A DNA stretch of 14,674 nucleotides from JBDHRG01 sp039807445 (lineage in GTDB: Bacteria; Pseudomonadota; Gammaproteobacteria; Competibacterales; Competibacteraceae), in contig JBDHRG010000102.1 of the NCBI GenBank assembly GCA_039807445.1, positions 1-14,674 of the forward strand, written 5' to 3'. The translations under genes and the position numbers were made by a program. The stretch's first letter is position 1, and each line of letters begins with the position of its first letter. The notes beneath the pieces were generated by a model. It made no database searches. It was not told the origin of the DNA and worked only from the letters and a program-made list of their open reading frames with translations. Positions 6,845 to 13,558 of this stretch are shown here, one piece after another.

Positions 6845-8251
6845 ATGACCACCAACGCCGACCTGATCACCCGCGACCTCGCCACCGTCTGGCACCCGTG
6901 CACGCAGATGAAGGACCACGAGTGGCTCGAGCTGATCCCGGTCGCGCGCGGCGAAGGCGTGTGGCTGTACGACTTCGACGGCAGGCGCTACCTCGACGCG
7001 ATCAGTTCGTGGTGGGTCAACCTGTTCGGTCACGCCAACCCGCGCATCTCGGCGGCGCTGAAGGACCAGCTCGACCGGCTCGAGCACGTGATCATGGCCG
7101 GCTGCACCCACGCGCCGCTGGTCGAGCTGTCGGAGCGGCTGCTGGCGCTCGCCCCTCCGGGCCTCGCCCGCGCCTTCTACTGCGACAACGGCTCCTCGGC
7201 GATCGAGGCGGCGCTGAAGATGAGCTTCCACTACTGGCTCAACGCCAGCGGTCGGCCGGACAAACGCCGCTTCGTCACGCTGGCCAACAGCTACCACGGC
7301 GAGACACTCGGCGCGCTCGCGGTCGGCGACGTCGCGCTGTTCAAGCAGACCTACGCGCCGCTGATCCGCGAGGCGATCACCGTGCCCTCGCCCGACGCCT
7401 ACGCCGCCGGGCCGGGCGAGACGCCGGTCGACGTCGCCCGGCGCGCGGCGGCCGCGCTCGAAGCGGTGCTGGCCGAGCGCAGCGACGAGATCGCCGCGCT
7501 GATCGTCGAGCCGCTGGTGCAGTGCGCGGGCGGCATGCGCATGCACGACGCCGAGTACCTGCGCCTGGCGCGCGCGCTGTGCGACCGGTATTCGGTGCAC
7601 CTGATCGCCGACGAGATCGCGGTCGGCTTCGGCCGCACCGGCACGCTGTTCGCCTGCGAGCAGGGCCCGGTCACGCCCGACTTCCTGTGCCTGTCGAAGG
7701 GGCTGACCGGCGGCTACCTGCCGATGTCGGTGGTGCTGACCCGCGACGAGGTCTACCGCGCGTTCTACGACGACTACGCGACACTGAAGGCGTTCCTGCA
7801 CTCGCACAGCTACTCGGGCAACGCGCTCGCCGCGCGCGCCGCGCTGGCGACGCTCGACATCTTCGCCACCGAGCCGGTGCTCGCGCGCAACCGCGACCTC
7901 GCGGTGCACATGGGCCGCGCGCTCGAGCGCCTGCGCGAGCATCCGCACGTTGCCGAGGTGCGCCAGACCGGCATGATCGCCGCGATCGAGCTGGTGCAGG
8001 ACAAGGCCGCACGCGCGCCCTACCCCTGGCAGCAGCGCCGCGGCATCGCCGTCTACCGCCACGCGCTGAACCGCGGCGCGCTGCTGCGCCCGCTCGGCAG
8101 CGTCGTCTACCTGATGCCGCCGTACGTGATCACCGAGGAGCAGATCGACTTCCTCGCCGAAGTCGCCTGGGAAGGCATCGAGCTCGCGACGCTCGACCCC
8201 GCCCCCTTCGGCGACATCGTCAGCAGCGCGCGCACCGGGTGGACGTGCTGA
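6845..8251 (+). CDS. bioA: Adenosylmethionine-8-amino-7-oxononanoate aminotransferase
   Basis: This PLP enzyme makes 7,8-diaminopelargonic acid in biotin synthesis and, unusually, takes its amino group from S-adenosylmethionine. The product is 468 aa. Family motifs visible are WHPCTQMKDH (16-25), SSWWVNLFGHANPRI (54-68), CDNGSSAIEAALKM (113-126) with the PLP phosphate-binding GSS, NSYHGETLGAL (148-158), IADEIAVGFGRTG with PLP-interacting Asp 256, and LSKGLTGG with Schiff-base Lys 285. HSHSYSGNALA follows near 318. SSWW and YHGET favour BioA over other class-III aminotransferases. ATG 6845 is the only sensible start; the ribosome-binding site (CGGAA) is weak. No other biotin gene is nearby, so it is an orphan bioA. 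Confidence 0.95.
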   Translation: MTTNADLITRDLATVWHPCTQMKDHEWLELIPVARGEGVWLYDFDGRRYLDAISSWWVNLFGHANPRISAALKDQLDRLEHVIMAGCTHAPLVELSERLLALAPPGLARAFYCDNGSSAIEAALKMSFHYWLNASGRPDKRRFVTLANSYHGETLGALAVGDVALFKQTYAPLIREAITVPSPDAYAAGPGETPVDVARRAAAALEAVLAERSDEIAALIVEPLVQCAGGMRMHDAEYLRLARALCDRYSVHLIADEIAVGFGRTGTLFACEQGPVTPDFLCLSKGLTGGYLPMSVVLTRDEVYRAFYDDYATLKAFLHSHSYSGNALAARAALATLDIFATEPVLARNRDLAVHMGRALERLREHPHVAEVRQTGMIAAIELVQDKAARAPYPWQQRRGIAVYRHALNRGALLRPLGSVVYLMPPYVITEEQIDFLAEVAWEGIELATLDPAPFGDIVSSARTGWTC

Positions 8252-8278
8252 CGGCGGCCGCCCTCCCTCACCGGCCAA

Positions 8279-8307
8279 ATGACAAGCCGACGCGCGGCGG
8301 GTAGCAT
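8279..8307 (+). promoter_or_regulatory. Candidate promoter for dedA-rlmM
   Basis: ATGACA (8279-8284, five of six to TTGACA) lies 17 bp before TAGCAT (8302-8307, four of six to TATAAT), inside the 93-bp gap between bioA and dedA. Transcription would start near 8314, about 30 nt before the DedA start. The spacing is ideal, though read-through from bioA is also possible. Confidence 0.42.
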
Positions 8308-8344
8308 CGCCGCGCGCCCCTGCCCTTCACGACCCGGATGCCTC

Positions 8345-8995
8345 ATGGAGTTCATCGCCCAGTTCATCGACATCGTGCTGCATCTGGACAAGCACCTCGC
8401 CGAGCTCGCCGCGCAGTACGGCACCTGGATGTACGCGATCCTGATCGCGATCGTGTTCTGCGAGACCGGGCTGGTGGTGACGCCGATCCTGCCCGGCGAC
8501 TCGCTGCTGTTCGCCGCGGGCTCGCTGGCCGCGCTCGGCGCGCTCGACGTCAACGTGCTGTTCGTCGCGCTGACGCTGGCGGCGATCGTCGGCGACGCCG
8601 TCAACTACCACATCGGCCAGTACGTCGGCCTCAAGGCTTTCCGGCCCGACGCGCGGGTGCTGAAGACCGCGTACCTCGACAGGACGCACGCCTTCTACGA
8701 GCGCCACGGCGGCAAGACCATCATCATCGCCCGCTTCGTGCCGATCGTGCGCACCTTCGCGCCCTTCGTCGCCGGCGCCGGCAGCATGAGCTACCGCCGC
8801 TTCTTCGCCTACAACGTCATCGGCGCGCTGCTGTGGACCAGCTCGCTGCTGTACGCCGGCTACTTCTTCGGCAACCTGCCGCTGGTCAAGCAGAACTTCT
8901 CGCTGGTGATCATCGGCATCATCGTCGTCTCGTGCCTGCCCGGCGTGGTCGAGTTCGTCCGCCACAAGCGCGCCGCGCGGGCGTGCGGCGGATGA
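8345..8995 (+). CDS. DedA-family inner-membrane protein
   Basis: This 216-aa polytopic protein belongs to the DedA family (SNARE-associated/VTT domain), whose members are implicated in lipid carrier recycling and membrane homeostasis. Visible features are FCETGLVVTPILPGDSLLF (38-56) with the conserved acidic Glu 40 and Asp 52, and ARFVPIVRTFAPFVAG (129-144) with the two conserved arginines R130 and R136. Three or more membrane segments follow or overlap these, including a C-terminal helix near 181-204, and the protein ends in basic residues. ATG 8345 is chosen from the family N-terminus; the upstream in-frame ATG at 8279 would add 22 basic residues. The TGA overlaps the rlmM ATG (ATGA), indicating co-translation. 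Confidence 0.93.
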   Translation: MEFIAQFIDIVLHLDKHLAELAAQYGTWMYAILIAIVFCETGLVVTPILPGDSLLFAAGSLAALGALDVNVLFVALTLAAIVGDAVNYHIGQYVGLKAFRPDARVLKTAYLDRTHAFYERHGGKTIIIARFVPIVRTFAPFVAGAGSMSYRRFFAYNVIGALLWTSSLLYAGYFFGNLPLVKQNFSLVIIGIIVVSCLPGVVEFVRHKRAARACGG

Positions 8996-10059
8996 CCGAC
9001 CTCACCACGCTACTGCTGTACTGCCGCCCCGGCTTCGAGGGCGAGGCCGCCGCCGAGATCCAGGACCGCACCGCCGCGCTCGGGCTGGCCGGCTACGCCA
9101 GGGCCAAGCCCGACAGCGCCTACGTCGGTCTGCACCTGTACGAGCCGCGCGCCGAGGAGCTGGCGCGCGCGCTCGACTTCCGCAGCCTGATCTTCGCGCG
9201 CCAGCTGCTGGTGAGCGGCGAGCTGATCAAGGACCTGCCGGTCGACGACCGCGTGGCGCCGCTGCTGGCACGCGCCGCGGCGCTCGGCACGCGCTTCGGC
9301 GACGTGCTGCTGGAGACCCCCGACACCAACGAGGGCAAGGCGCTGGCGAGCTTCTGCCGACCGTTCGCCAGGCCCTTCGGCGCGGCGCTGCGCGAAGCCG
9401 GGCTGATCGACGCCGCCGCGCGGGACACCGCGCCCTGGCTGCACGTGCTGTTCCTGAGCTCGGCCGCCGCCTTCGTGGCGCTCAGCCTGCCGGGCAACCG
9501 CTCGCCGTGGGCGATGGGCATCCCGCGGCTGCGCCTGCCGAGTTCGGCGCCCTCGCGCTCGACGCTGAAACTCGAGGAAGCCTTCCACGCCTTCCTGAGC
9601 CCGGCCGAGCAGGCAGTACGACTCGGCGCCGGGATGCGCGCAGTCGATCTCGGCGCGGCGCCGGGCGGCTGGACCTGGCAACTGGTCAGGCGCGGCATCC
9701 ACGTGGTGGCGATCGACAACGGTCCGATGGATACGCGGCTGATGGATTCGGGGCTGGTCGAGCACCGCCGCGAAGACGGCTTCCGCTTCCGTCCGCCCAG
9801 GCCGGTCGACTGGCTGGTGTGCGACATGGTCGAGCAGCCGGCGCGGATCGCCAGGCTGATCGCACAGTGGCTGGCGCGCGGCGATGCGCGCGAAGCGGTC
9901 TTCAACCTGAAGCTGCCGATGAAGAAGCGCTGGGCCGAGGTGCAGCGCTGCTTCGGGATCATCGACGAGACCCTCGCCGGTCGCCCCTGCCGCCTCGCCG
10001 CCAAGCAGCTCTACCACGACCGCGAAGAAATCACCTGTCACCTGCGCTTGACGCCGTAG
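8992..10059 (+). CDS. rlmM: 23S rRNA 2'-O-ribose methyltransferase RlmM
   Basis: This is a SAM-dependent enzyme which in E. coli methylates the ribose of C2498 of 23S rRNA. The product is 355 aa, close to the E. coli enzyme. The N-terminal half (about 1-170) corresponds to the THUMP-containing RNA-binding part (LLLYCRPGFEGEAAAEI at the start). The C-terminal Rossmann domain shows VDLGAAPGGWTW with Asp 219 and GAAPGG at 221-226, VVAIDNGPMD, DWLVCDMVEQP, and FNLKLPMKKRW with catalytic-type Lys 307, consistent with the K-D-K-E group of ribose methyltransferases. Its start overlaps dedA by 4 nt. Its last 29 bp overlap, in antisense, the end of the facing cation efflux gene. Confidence 0.96.
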   Translation: MTDLTTLLLYCRPGFEGEAAAEIQDRTAALGLAGYARAKPDSAYVGLHLYEPRAEELARALDFRSLIFARQLLVSGELIKDLPVDDRVAPLLARAAALGTRFGDVLLETPDTNEGKALASFCRPFARPFGAALREAGLIDAAARDTAPWLHVLFLSSAAAFVALSLPGNRSPWAMGIPRLRLPSSAPSRSTLKLEEAFHAFLSPAEQAVRLGAGMRAVDLGAAPGGWTWQLVRRGIHVVAIDNGPMDTRLMDSGLVEHRREDGFRFRPPRPVDWLVCDMVEQPARIARLIAQWLARGDAREAVFNLKLPMKKRWAEVQRCFGIIDETLAGRPCRLAAKQLYHDREEITCHLRLTP

Positions 10060-10957
10060 CGCGCCGACGGTCGACGACGCTGCTGGGGTCCTGGTGGGTG
10101 ATCACTTCGGCACCGGGCAGCGCGGTGCGGATCGCGCGCTCGACGGCGTCGGCGATCGCGTGCGCCTCGACCAGCGGCAGCCGGTCTTCGAGCTCGAGGT
10201 GCAGCTGGACGAAGGCGGTGTGTCCCGACTGGCGGGTGCGCAGGTCGTGCACGCCGAGCACGCCGGACTGGGCGCGCGCGAGCTCGAGCACCCGCGCCTG
10301 GGTGTCGTCAGGCAGCGCGCGGTCCATCAGCGCGCCGACCGCTTCGCGGGCGATGCCGACCGCGCTGTACAGGATGTAGCCGGCGAGCCCCAGCGCCAGC
10401 ACCGGGTCGGCACCGGGAAAGCCGAAACGCCCGGCGAGCAGCGCGGCGATGGTGCCGAGGTTGGTGACCAGGTCGGTCGCGTAGTGCAGCGCATCGGCGC
10501 GGATCGCCGCCGAGCCGGTGGCGCGGATCACGTGGCGCTGGATCGCCAGCAGCCCCGCGGTCGCGACGATCGAGAAGCCCATCACCGTCAGGCCGATGCC
10601 GGTCGCCTCGAGCGGCTGCGGGTGCAGCAGCCGGTCGACCGCCTGCAGCCCGAGGAATACCGCCGAGCCGGCGATGAAGGTCGCCTGCCCCAGCGCCGCC
10701 AGCGATTCGGCCTTGCCGTGGCCGAAGCGGTGCTCGGCGTCGGCCGGGGTCAGCGCGTAGCGCACCGCGAGCAGGTTGACGATCGACGCGAAGGTATCCA
10801 TCAGCGAGTCGACCAGCGAAGCGAGCACGGCGACCGAGCCGGTCGCGACCCAGGCGGCGAGCTTGGCGGCGATCAAGAGCAGCGCGGTCGCCACCGAGGC
10901 GGTGGTGGCCAGGTGCAGCAGGCGGGCGCGGCGTTCGGGCGTCAGGGGCTGGCTCAT
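10031..10957 (-). CDS. Cation diffusion facilitator, FieF-like metal/proton antiporter
   Basis: This 308-aa inner-membrane protein exports divalent metal ions in exchange for protons. About six hydrophobic segments lie in residues 15-195. The metal site of the family is visible as D50-x3-D54 in helix 2 and H158-x3-D162 in helix 5, the same ligand set as E. coli FieF (Asp, Asp, His, Asp), so zinc or ferrous iron is most likely. HRFGHGKAESLAALGQA (76-92) is a family signature. The cytoplasmic C-terminal domain contains GVHDLRTRQSGHTAFVQLHL and AHAIADAVERAI. It ends in a short basic tail that overlaps rlmM. It starts 42 nt after the hydrolase stop on the same strand, so the two probably share a transcript. 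The ribosome-binding site is weak. Confidence 0.94.
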   Translation of the reverse strand: MSQPLTPERRARLLHLATTASVATALLLIAAKLAAWVATGSVAVLASLVDSLMDTFASIVNLLAVRYALTPADAEHRFGHGKAESLAALGQATFIAGSAVFLGLQAVDRLLHPQPLEATGIGLTVMGFSIVATAGLLAIQRHVIRATGSAAIRADALHYATDLVTNLGTIAALLAGRFGFPGADPVLALGLAGYILYSAVGIAREAVGALMDRALPDDTQARVLELARAQSGVLGVHDLRTRQSGHTAFVQLHLELEDRLPLVEAHAIADAVERAIRTALPGAEVITHQDPSSVVDRRRATASSAGDR

Positions 10958-10999
10958 GGCGGACTCGGTGGCCGGGGACGCGCCGATGGTAGCGCGCCC

Positions 11000-12004
11000 T
11001 CATCGCTGCCGCAGGTGCTCGGCGAAGAAGCCTTCGATCGCGTCGAGCGCGGCCGAGCGGATCGCGTCGCGCTCGTTCAGCGGTTCGTGGCGCGATGCGG
11101 GCAGCGGCAGCAGGCGGGCGCGCGGCGCCGCGGCGCAGACTTCGGCGGCGGCGGCGGTGATCACCAGCGGGTCTTCGCCGGGGGCGAGCACCAGCAGCGG
11201 CACGGCGATGTGCCCGGCCTCCAGACGCAGCCGCGCGGTCGCGGCGTAGGCTTCGGCGGCCCAGCGCCAGGTCGGCCCGCCGAGCGAAGTCTCGGGGAAG
11301 CGCCATTGCAGGTGCCGACGCAGGCGGAAGCGCGGCAGGCTGGTGGTGACCGGGTTCGGCGTGCCGTCGGCGCCGACGAAGGGGCGCGCGGGATCGAAGG
11401 GCTGCTGGCCGATCAGGTAGCCCTGATCGCGCCCGCTGACCCGCGCCAGCGCCAGCGCCGCCTGGCCGAGGCGGTCGCGGCGCGCCGGCACGCCGCGCAA
11501 ACCGCGCAGCTCGTACATCGGCGCGCTCGCGGCGAGCGCACGCACGCCGCAGTCGCTTCCGGCCTGCTGCAGCAGCCGCGTGAAGACCGCCGCGCCCATC
11601 GAGTGCGCCAGCCCGAACACCGCCGGGTGCTCGCCGGGACGCACGACTTCGGCGAGGAAGCGGGCCAGATCGGCCACGTAGTCGTCGAAGCGCTCGACGT
11701 GGCACTTCTGGTACTCGGCCAGCCGCGCCGCGTCGGCGCGCGCGGCTTCCCAGTCGCCGCCCAAAAGGCGCTGCGAAAAGCCCTGGCCGCGGTGGTTCAG
11801 CAGGTACAGCGCGTGCTCCGGGTGGCGGCGGCGCCAGTCGTGCACCAGCTCGAGGTAGCGGATCGAAGACTCGCCGGCGCCGGGCGCGATCACCAGCGCC
11901 GCGCGCTCGGGTGCGGTGGCCGGGAAGACCTCGTACACCAGGCGCACGCCGTCGACGCCTTCGAGCTCGCCGCGGCGCGCGGCGCCGAGGTACTCGGCCA
12001 GCAT
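11000..12004 (-). CDS. Alpha/beta hydrolase, lysophospholipase L2 (PldB)-like
   Basis: The product is 334 aa from ATG 12004, similar in length to PldB. The region around NHRGQGFSQR (70-79) matches the PldB/monoacylglycerol-lipase group. The nucleophile elbow is LAHSMGA with Ser 135. Likely acid and base are Asp 278 (APGEDPL) and His 306 (SRHEPLNE), so the catalytic triad appears complete. The elbow has Ala where most relatives have Gly (AHSMG for GHSMG). A role in hydrolysing lysophospholipids or monoglycerides is inferred from family. There is no signal peptide. The start is uncertain: GAGG lies only 2 nt before ATG 12004, and the frame stays open upstream (in-frame GTG at 12091 and 12151) towards the heptamer repeat. 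Confidence 0.85.
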   Translation of the reverse strand: MLAEYLGAARRGELEGVDGVRLVYEVFPATAPERAALVIAPGAGESSIRYLELVHDWRRRHPEHALYLLNHRGQGFSQRLLGGDWEAARADAARLAEYQKCHVERFDDYVADLARFLAEVVRPGEHPAVFGLAHSMGAAVFTRLLQQAGSDCGVRALAASAPMYELRGLRGVPARRDRLGQAALALARVSGRDQGYLIGQQPFDPARPFVGADGTPNPVTTSLPRFRLRRHLQWRFPETSLGGPTWRWAAEAYAATARLRLEAGHIAVPLLVLAPGEDPLVITAAAAEVCAAAPRARLLPLPASRHEPLNERDAIRSAALDAIEGFFAEHLRQR

Positions 12005-12325
12005 CGCCTCGACGTGCGGGCAGGTGGACGCCTCGCCGTCATCGAGCGTGATCGCCGCTTCCGAGCTCCACCCCGGACAGGCACGCGGCACGCGGCGCGC
12101 GGCACGAGCATCCTCCTCCCCCGGCGTCTTCCCTGGAGTCCCAGCGCTCACGTCCTTCCCCCGCCCCTCACCCCTCACCCCTCACCCCTCACCCCTCACC
12201 CCTCACTGCTCACGCCCCTTCCATCATGGCCCGCGCCTGCGCAGGGGTCACGCGCCGGCGGATGCACTTCGCGGCGCGCGTGTGGTCTGTGTCGCCATCG
12301 AATCCAGGCTTGCGGGAGAGCCGCC
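12005..12325. other. Intergenic region between divergent hydrolase and membrane-protein genes
   Basis: This 321-bp stretch may include the hydrolase N-terminus if an upstream start is used. It holds a GC-rich direct repeat (CACGCGG near 12083-12095), a GGGAGGAGG (12120-12112) followed by ATG and GTG codons out of frame with the hydrolase, the six-copy heptamer at 12164-12205, and GGGAG (12314-12318) serving the rightward gene. I find no convincing promoter on either strand. Confidence 0.45.
12164..12205. repeat. Perfect tandem heptamer (CCCCTCA)x6
   Basis: Six uninterrupted copies of CCCCTCA, equal to (TGAGGGG)6 on the minus strand. The minus strand has six G4 runs separated by TGA, which satisfies a four-tetrad G-quadruplex pattern. 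It lies 159 bp upstream of the chosen hydrolase start and would be in its leader or promoter. Pure short tandem repeats are prone to copy-number change. Seven is not a multiple of three, so gain or loss would shift any frame crossing it. Confidence 0.9.
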
Positions 12326-12664
12326 ATGCTGCGTGCGACCATCGTCATCTGCGGAATCCTGCTCGGGCTGCTGGTCGCCGGCATCGCCCACGCCGTCGGC
12401 CGGGGCGAGGTGCTGGTGGCGCTGCAGGCGATGCTCGCCGATCCCTGGGGTCTGGTGACGCTGCTCGACCTCGGCACCGGGCTGCTGTTCGTCGCGGTGT
12501 GGATGGTGCTGGTCGAGCGCCGGCCGCTGCGGGCGCTGCCGTGGATCGTCGCGCTCGGGGCGCTGGGCAACGTCGTCACGCTGGTCTACCTGCTGTGGCG
12601 CAGCCGCAAGGTGTCGACGCTGCGCGAGCTGTTCCTGCCTGCCGCGGCGCGGCGCCCGCGGTGA
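12326..12664 (+). CDS. Small three-helix membrane protein, unknown
   Basis: This 112-aa protein has hydrophobic segments at about 4-24, 41-62 and 71-93, so it is an inner-membrane protein. The loop between helices 2 and 3 is ERRPLRALP, and the C-terminus is basic (WRSRKVSTLRELF, then AAARRPR). By the positive-inside rule, that loop and tail would lie on different sides unless helix 1 is a cleaved signal; AGIAHA near residue 23 could be a cleavage site. The arrangement resembles small DUF1475-like proteins, but I cannot assign a family firmly. ATG 12326 follows GGGAG at 7 nt. The next gene on the same strand begins 102 bp later. Confidence 0.75.
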   Translation: MLRATIVICGILLGLLVAGIAHAVGRGEVLVALQAMLADPWGLVTLLDLGTGLLFVAVWMVLVERRPLRALPWIVALGALGNVVTLVYLLWRSRKVSTLRELFLPAAARRPR

Positions 12665-12766
12665 GCCGCGCGACGCGCGCCCCTTGGGCGGGCGTCTGAA
12701 AACCGGTACTGTAGACGGGCACATCGCGTCGCTCTCATCAGCACACGGATCGATCCAGGAGACACC

Positions 12767-13534
12767 ATGAGCCTTCGCCATCACGCCCTGTTGGGCGGAC
12801 TGCTCGGCATCGCCTGCGCCGGCCCCGCCGGCGCCGACGTCACCCTGCAGTTGGCTACGCACAGCGGTGGCATGCAGGGCAGCGAGACGATCTACATCGC
12901 CGGCGACAGCCTGCGCATCGACACCGCGCAAGACGGCGAGCGCTCGTCGATGCTGTTCGACGCGAAGACGCAGACGCTGACGATGCTCGACGATCAGGAG
13001 AAGGCGTATCTGGCCTTCACCCGCGAAGCCGCGGCACAGCTCGCGCAGGCGCTCGAGCAGCAGCAGAAGGCGGCACAGGCGCAGCTCGACGAGCAGCTGA
13101 AGACCGTGCCGGCCGAGGAACGCCAGGCGCTCGAGGCGACGCTGAAGGCCGAGGCCGGGCTCGGCGCGCCCAAGCGCCGCGTCGAGCGCACGCAGCGCAA
13201 GCTGAACATCAACGGCTACGCCTGCGAAGTGGTCGAGGTCTGGCTCGCCGACGAGAAAGAGCAGAGCCACTGCGTGAGCCCGCGCGAAGCGCTGGGGCTC
13301 AGCGAGACCGAGTTCCACACCTTCGAGGCGCTGCTGGTCGCGCTCGAGCGCATGGCCGGCGACGACGGCGGCCCGGCGCGCGAGCTCGGCGGCGTGCCGG
13401 TGCGCTCCGAGGAGAGCACCGAGGGCGAGGAGCTGGTCACCGAGCTCAAGAAGATCGAGCGCGCGCCGATCGCCGCCGAGCGCTTCAAGATCCCCGACGG
13501 CTACAGGAAGCAGGACCCCCTGCCGCTGAACTGA
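12767..13534 (+). CDS. Secreted DUF4412-like protein
   Basis: This 255-aa protein has a Sec signal peptide (residues 1-23, ending PAGA before DVTLQL). The N-terminal region has the pattern of DUF4412-type periplasmic proteins: a beta-rich start (TLQLATHSGGMQGSETIYIAGDSLRID), then MLFDAKTQTLTMLDDQEKAYLAF. A long charged helix (about 80-135, rich in Gln, Glu and Ala) is probably coiled. The second beta region contains INGYACEVVEVW and a later Cys (SHCVSP); C146 and C168 could form a disulphide. The function is unknown. ATG 12767 follows AGGAG (12757-12761) at 5 nt. TTGGGC (12684-12689) and TACTGT (12707-12712), 17 bp apart, are a weak promoter candidate. The GspA/ExeA-like ATPase gene starts 24 nt after the stop, suggesting co-transcription. 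Confidence 0.78.
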   Translation: MSLRHHALLGGLLGIACAGPAGADVTLQLATHSGGMQGSETIYIAGDSLRIDTAQDGERSSMLFDAKTQTLTMLDDQEKAYLAFTREAAAQLAQALEQQQKAAQAQLDEQLKTVPAEERQALEATLKAEAGLGAPKRRVERTQRKLNINGYACEVVEVWLADEKEQSHCVSPREALGLSETEFHTFEALLVALERMAGDDGGPARELGGVPVRSEESTEGEELVTELKKIERAPIAAERFKIPDGYRKQDPLPLN

Positions 13535-13558
13535 ACCCGCCCCCGCCAGGGACCCGGT

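Noticed and set aside
6734..8278. N-terminal extension of the UMF1 transporter frame, antisense to bioA
   Set aside because: The transporter signature begins at ATG 6733 with a good ribosome-binding site; the extension has shadow composition.
12105..12120. GGGAGGAGG followed by ATG 12111 and GTG 12105 as the hydrolase start
   Set aside because: Both codons are out of frame with the hydrolase, and the short frame they open has no recognisable content.
12164..12205. CRISPR array
   Set aside because: The repeats are 7 bp and directly adjacent with no spacers.
10094..12325. Upstream extension of the small membrane-protein frame to 856 aa
   Set aside because: It lies antisense to the efflux and hydrolase genes; the start at 12326 has a ribosome-binding site and begins the hydrophobic segments.
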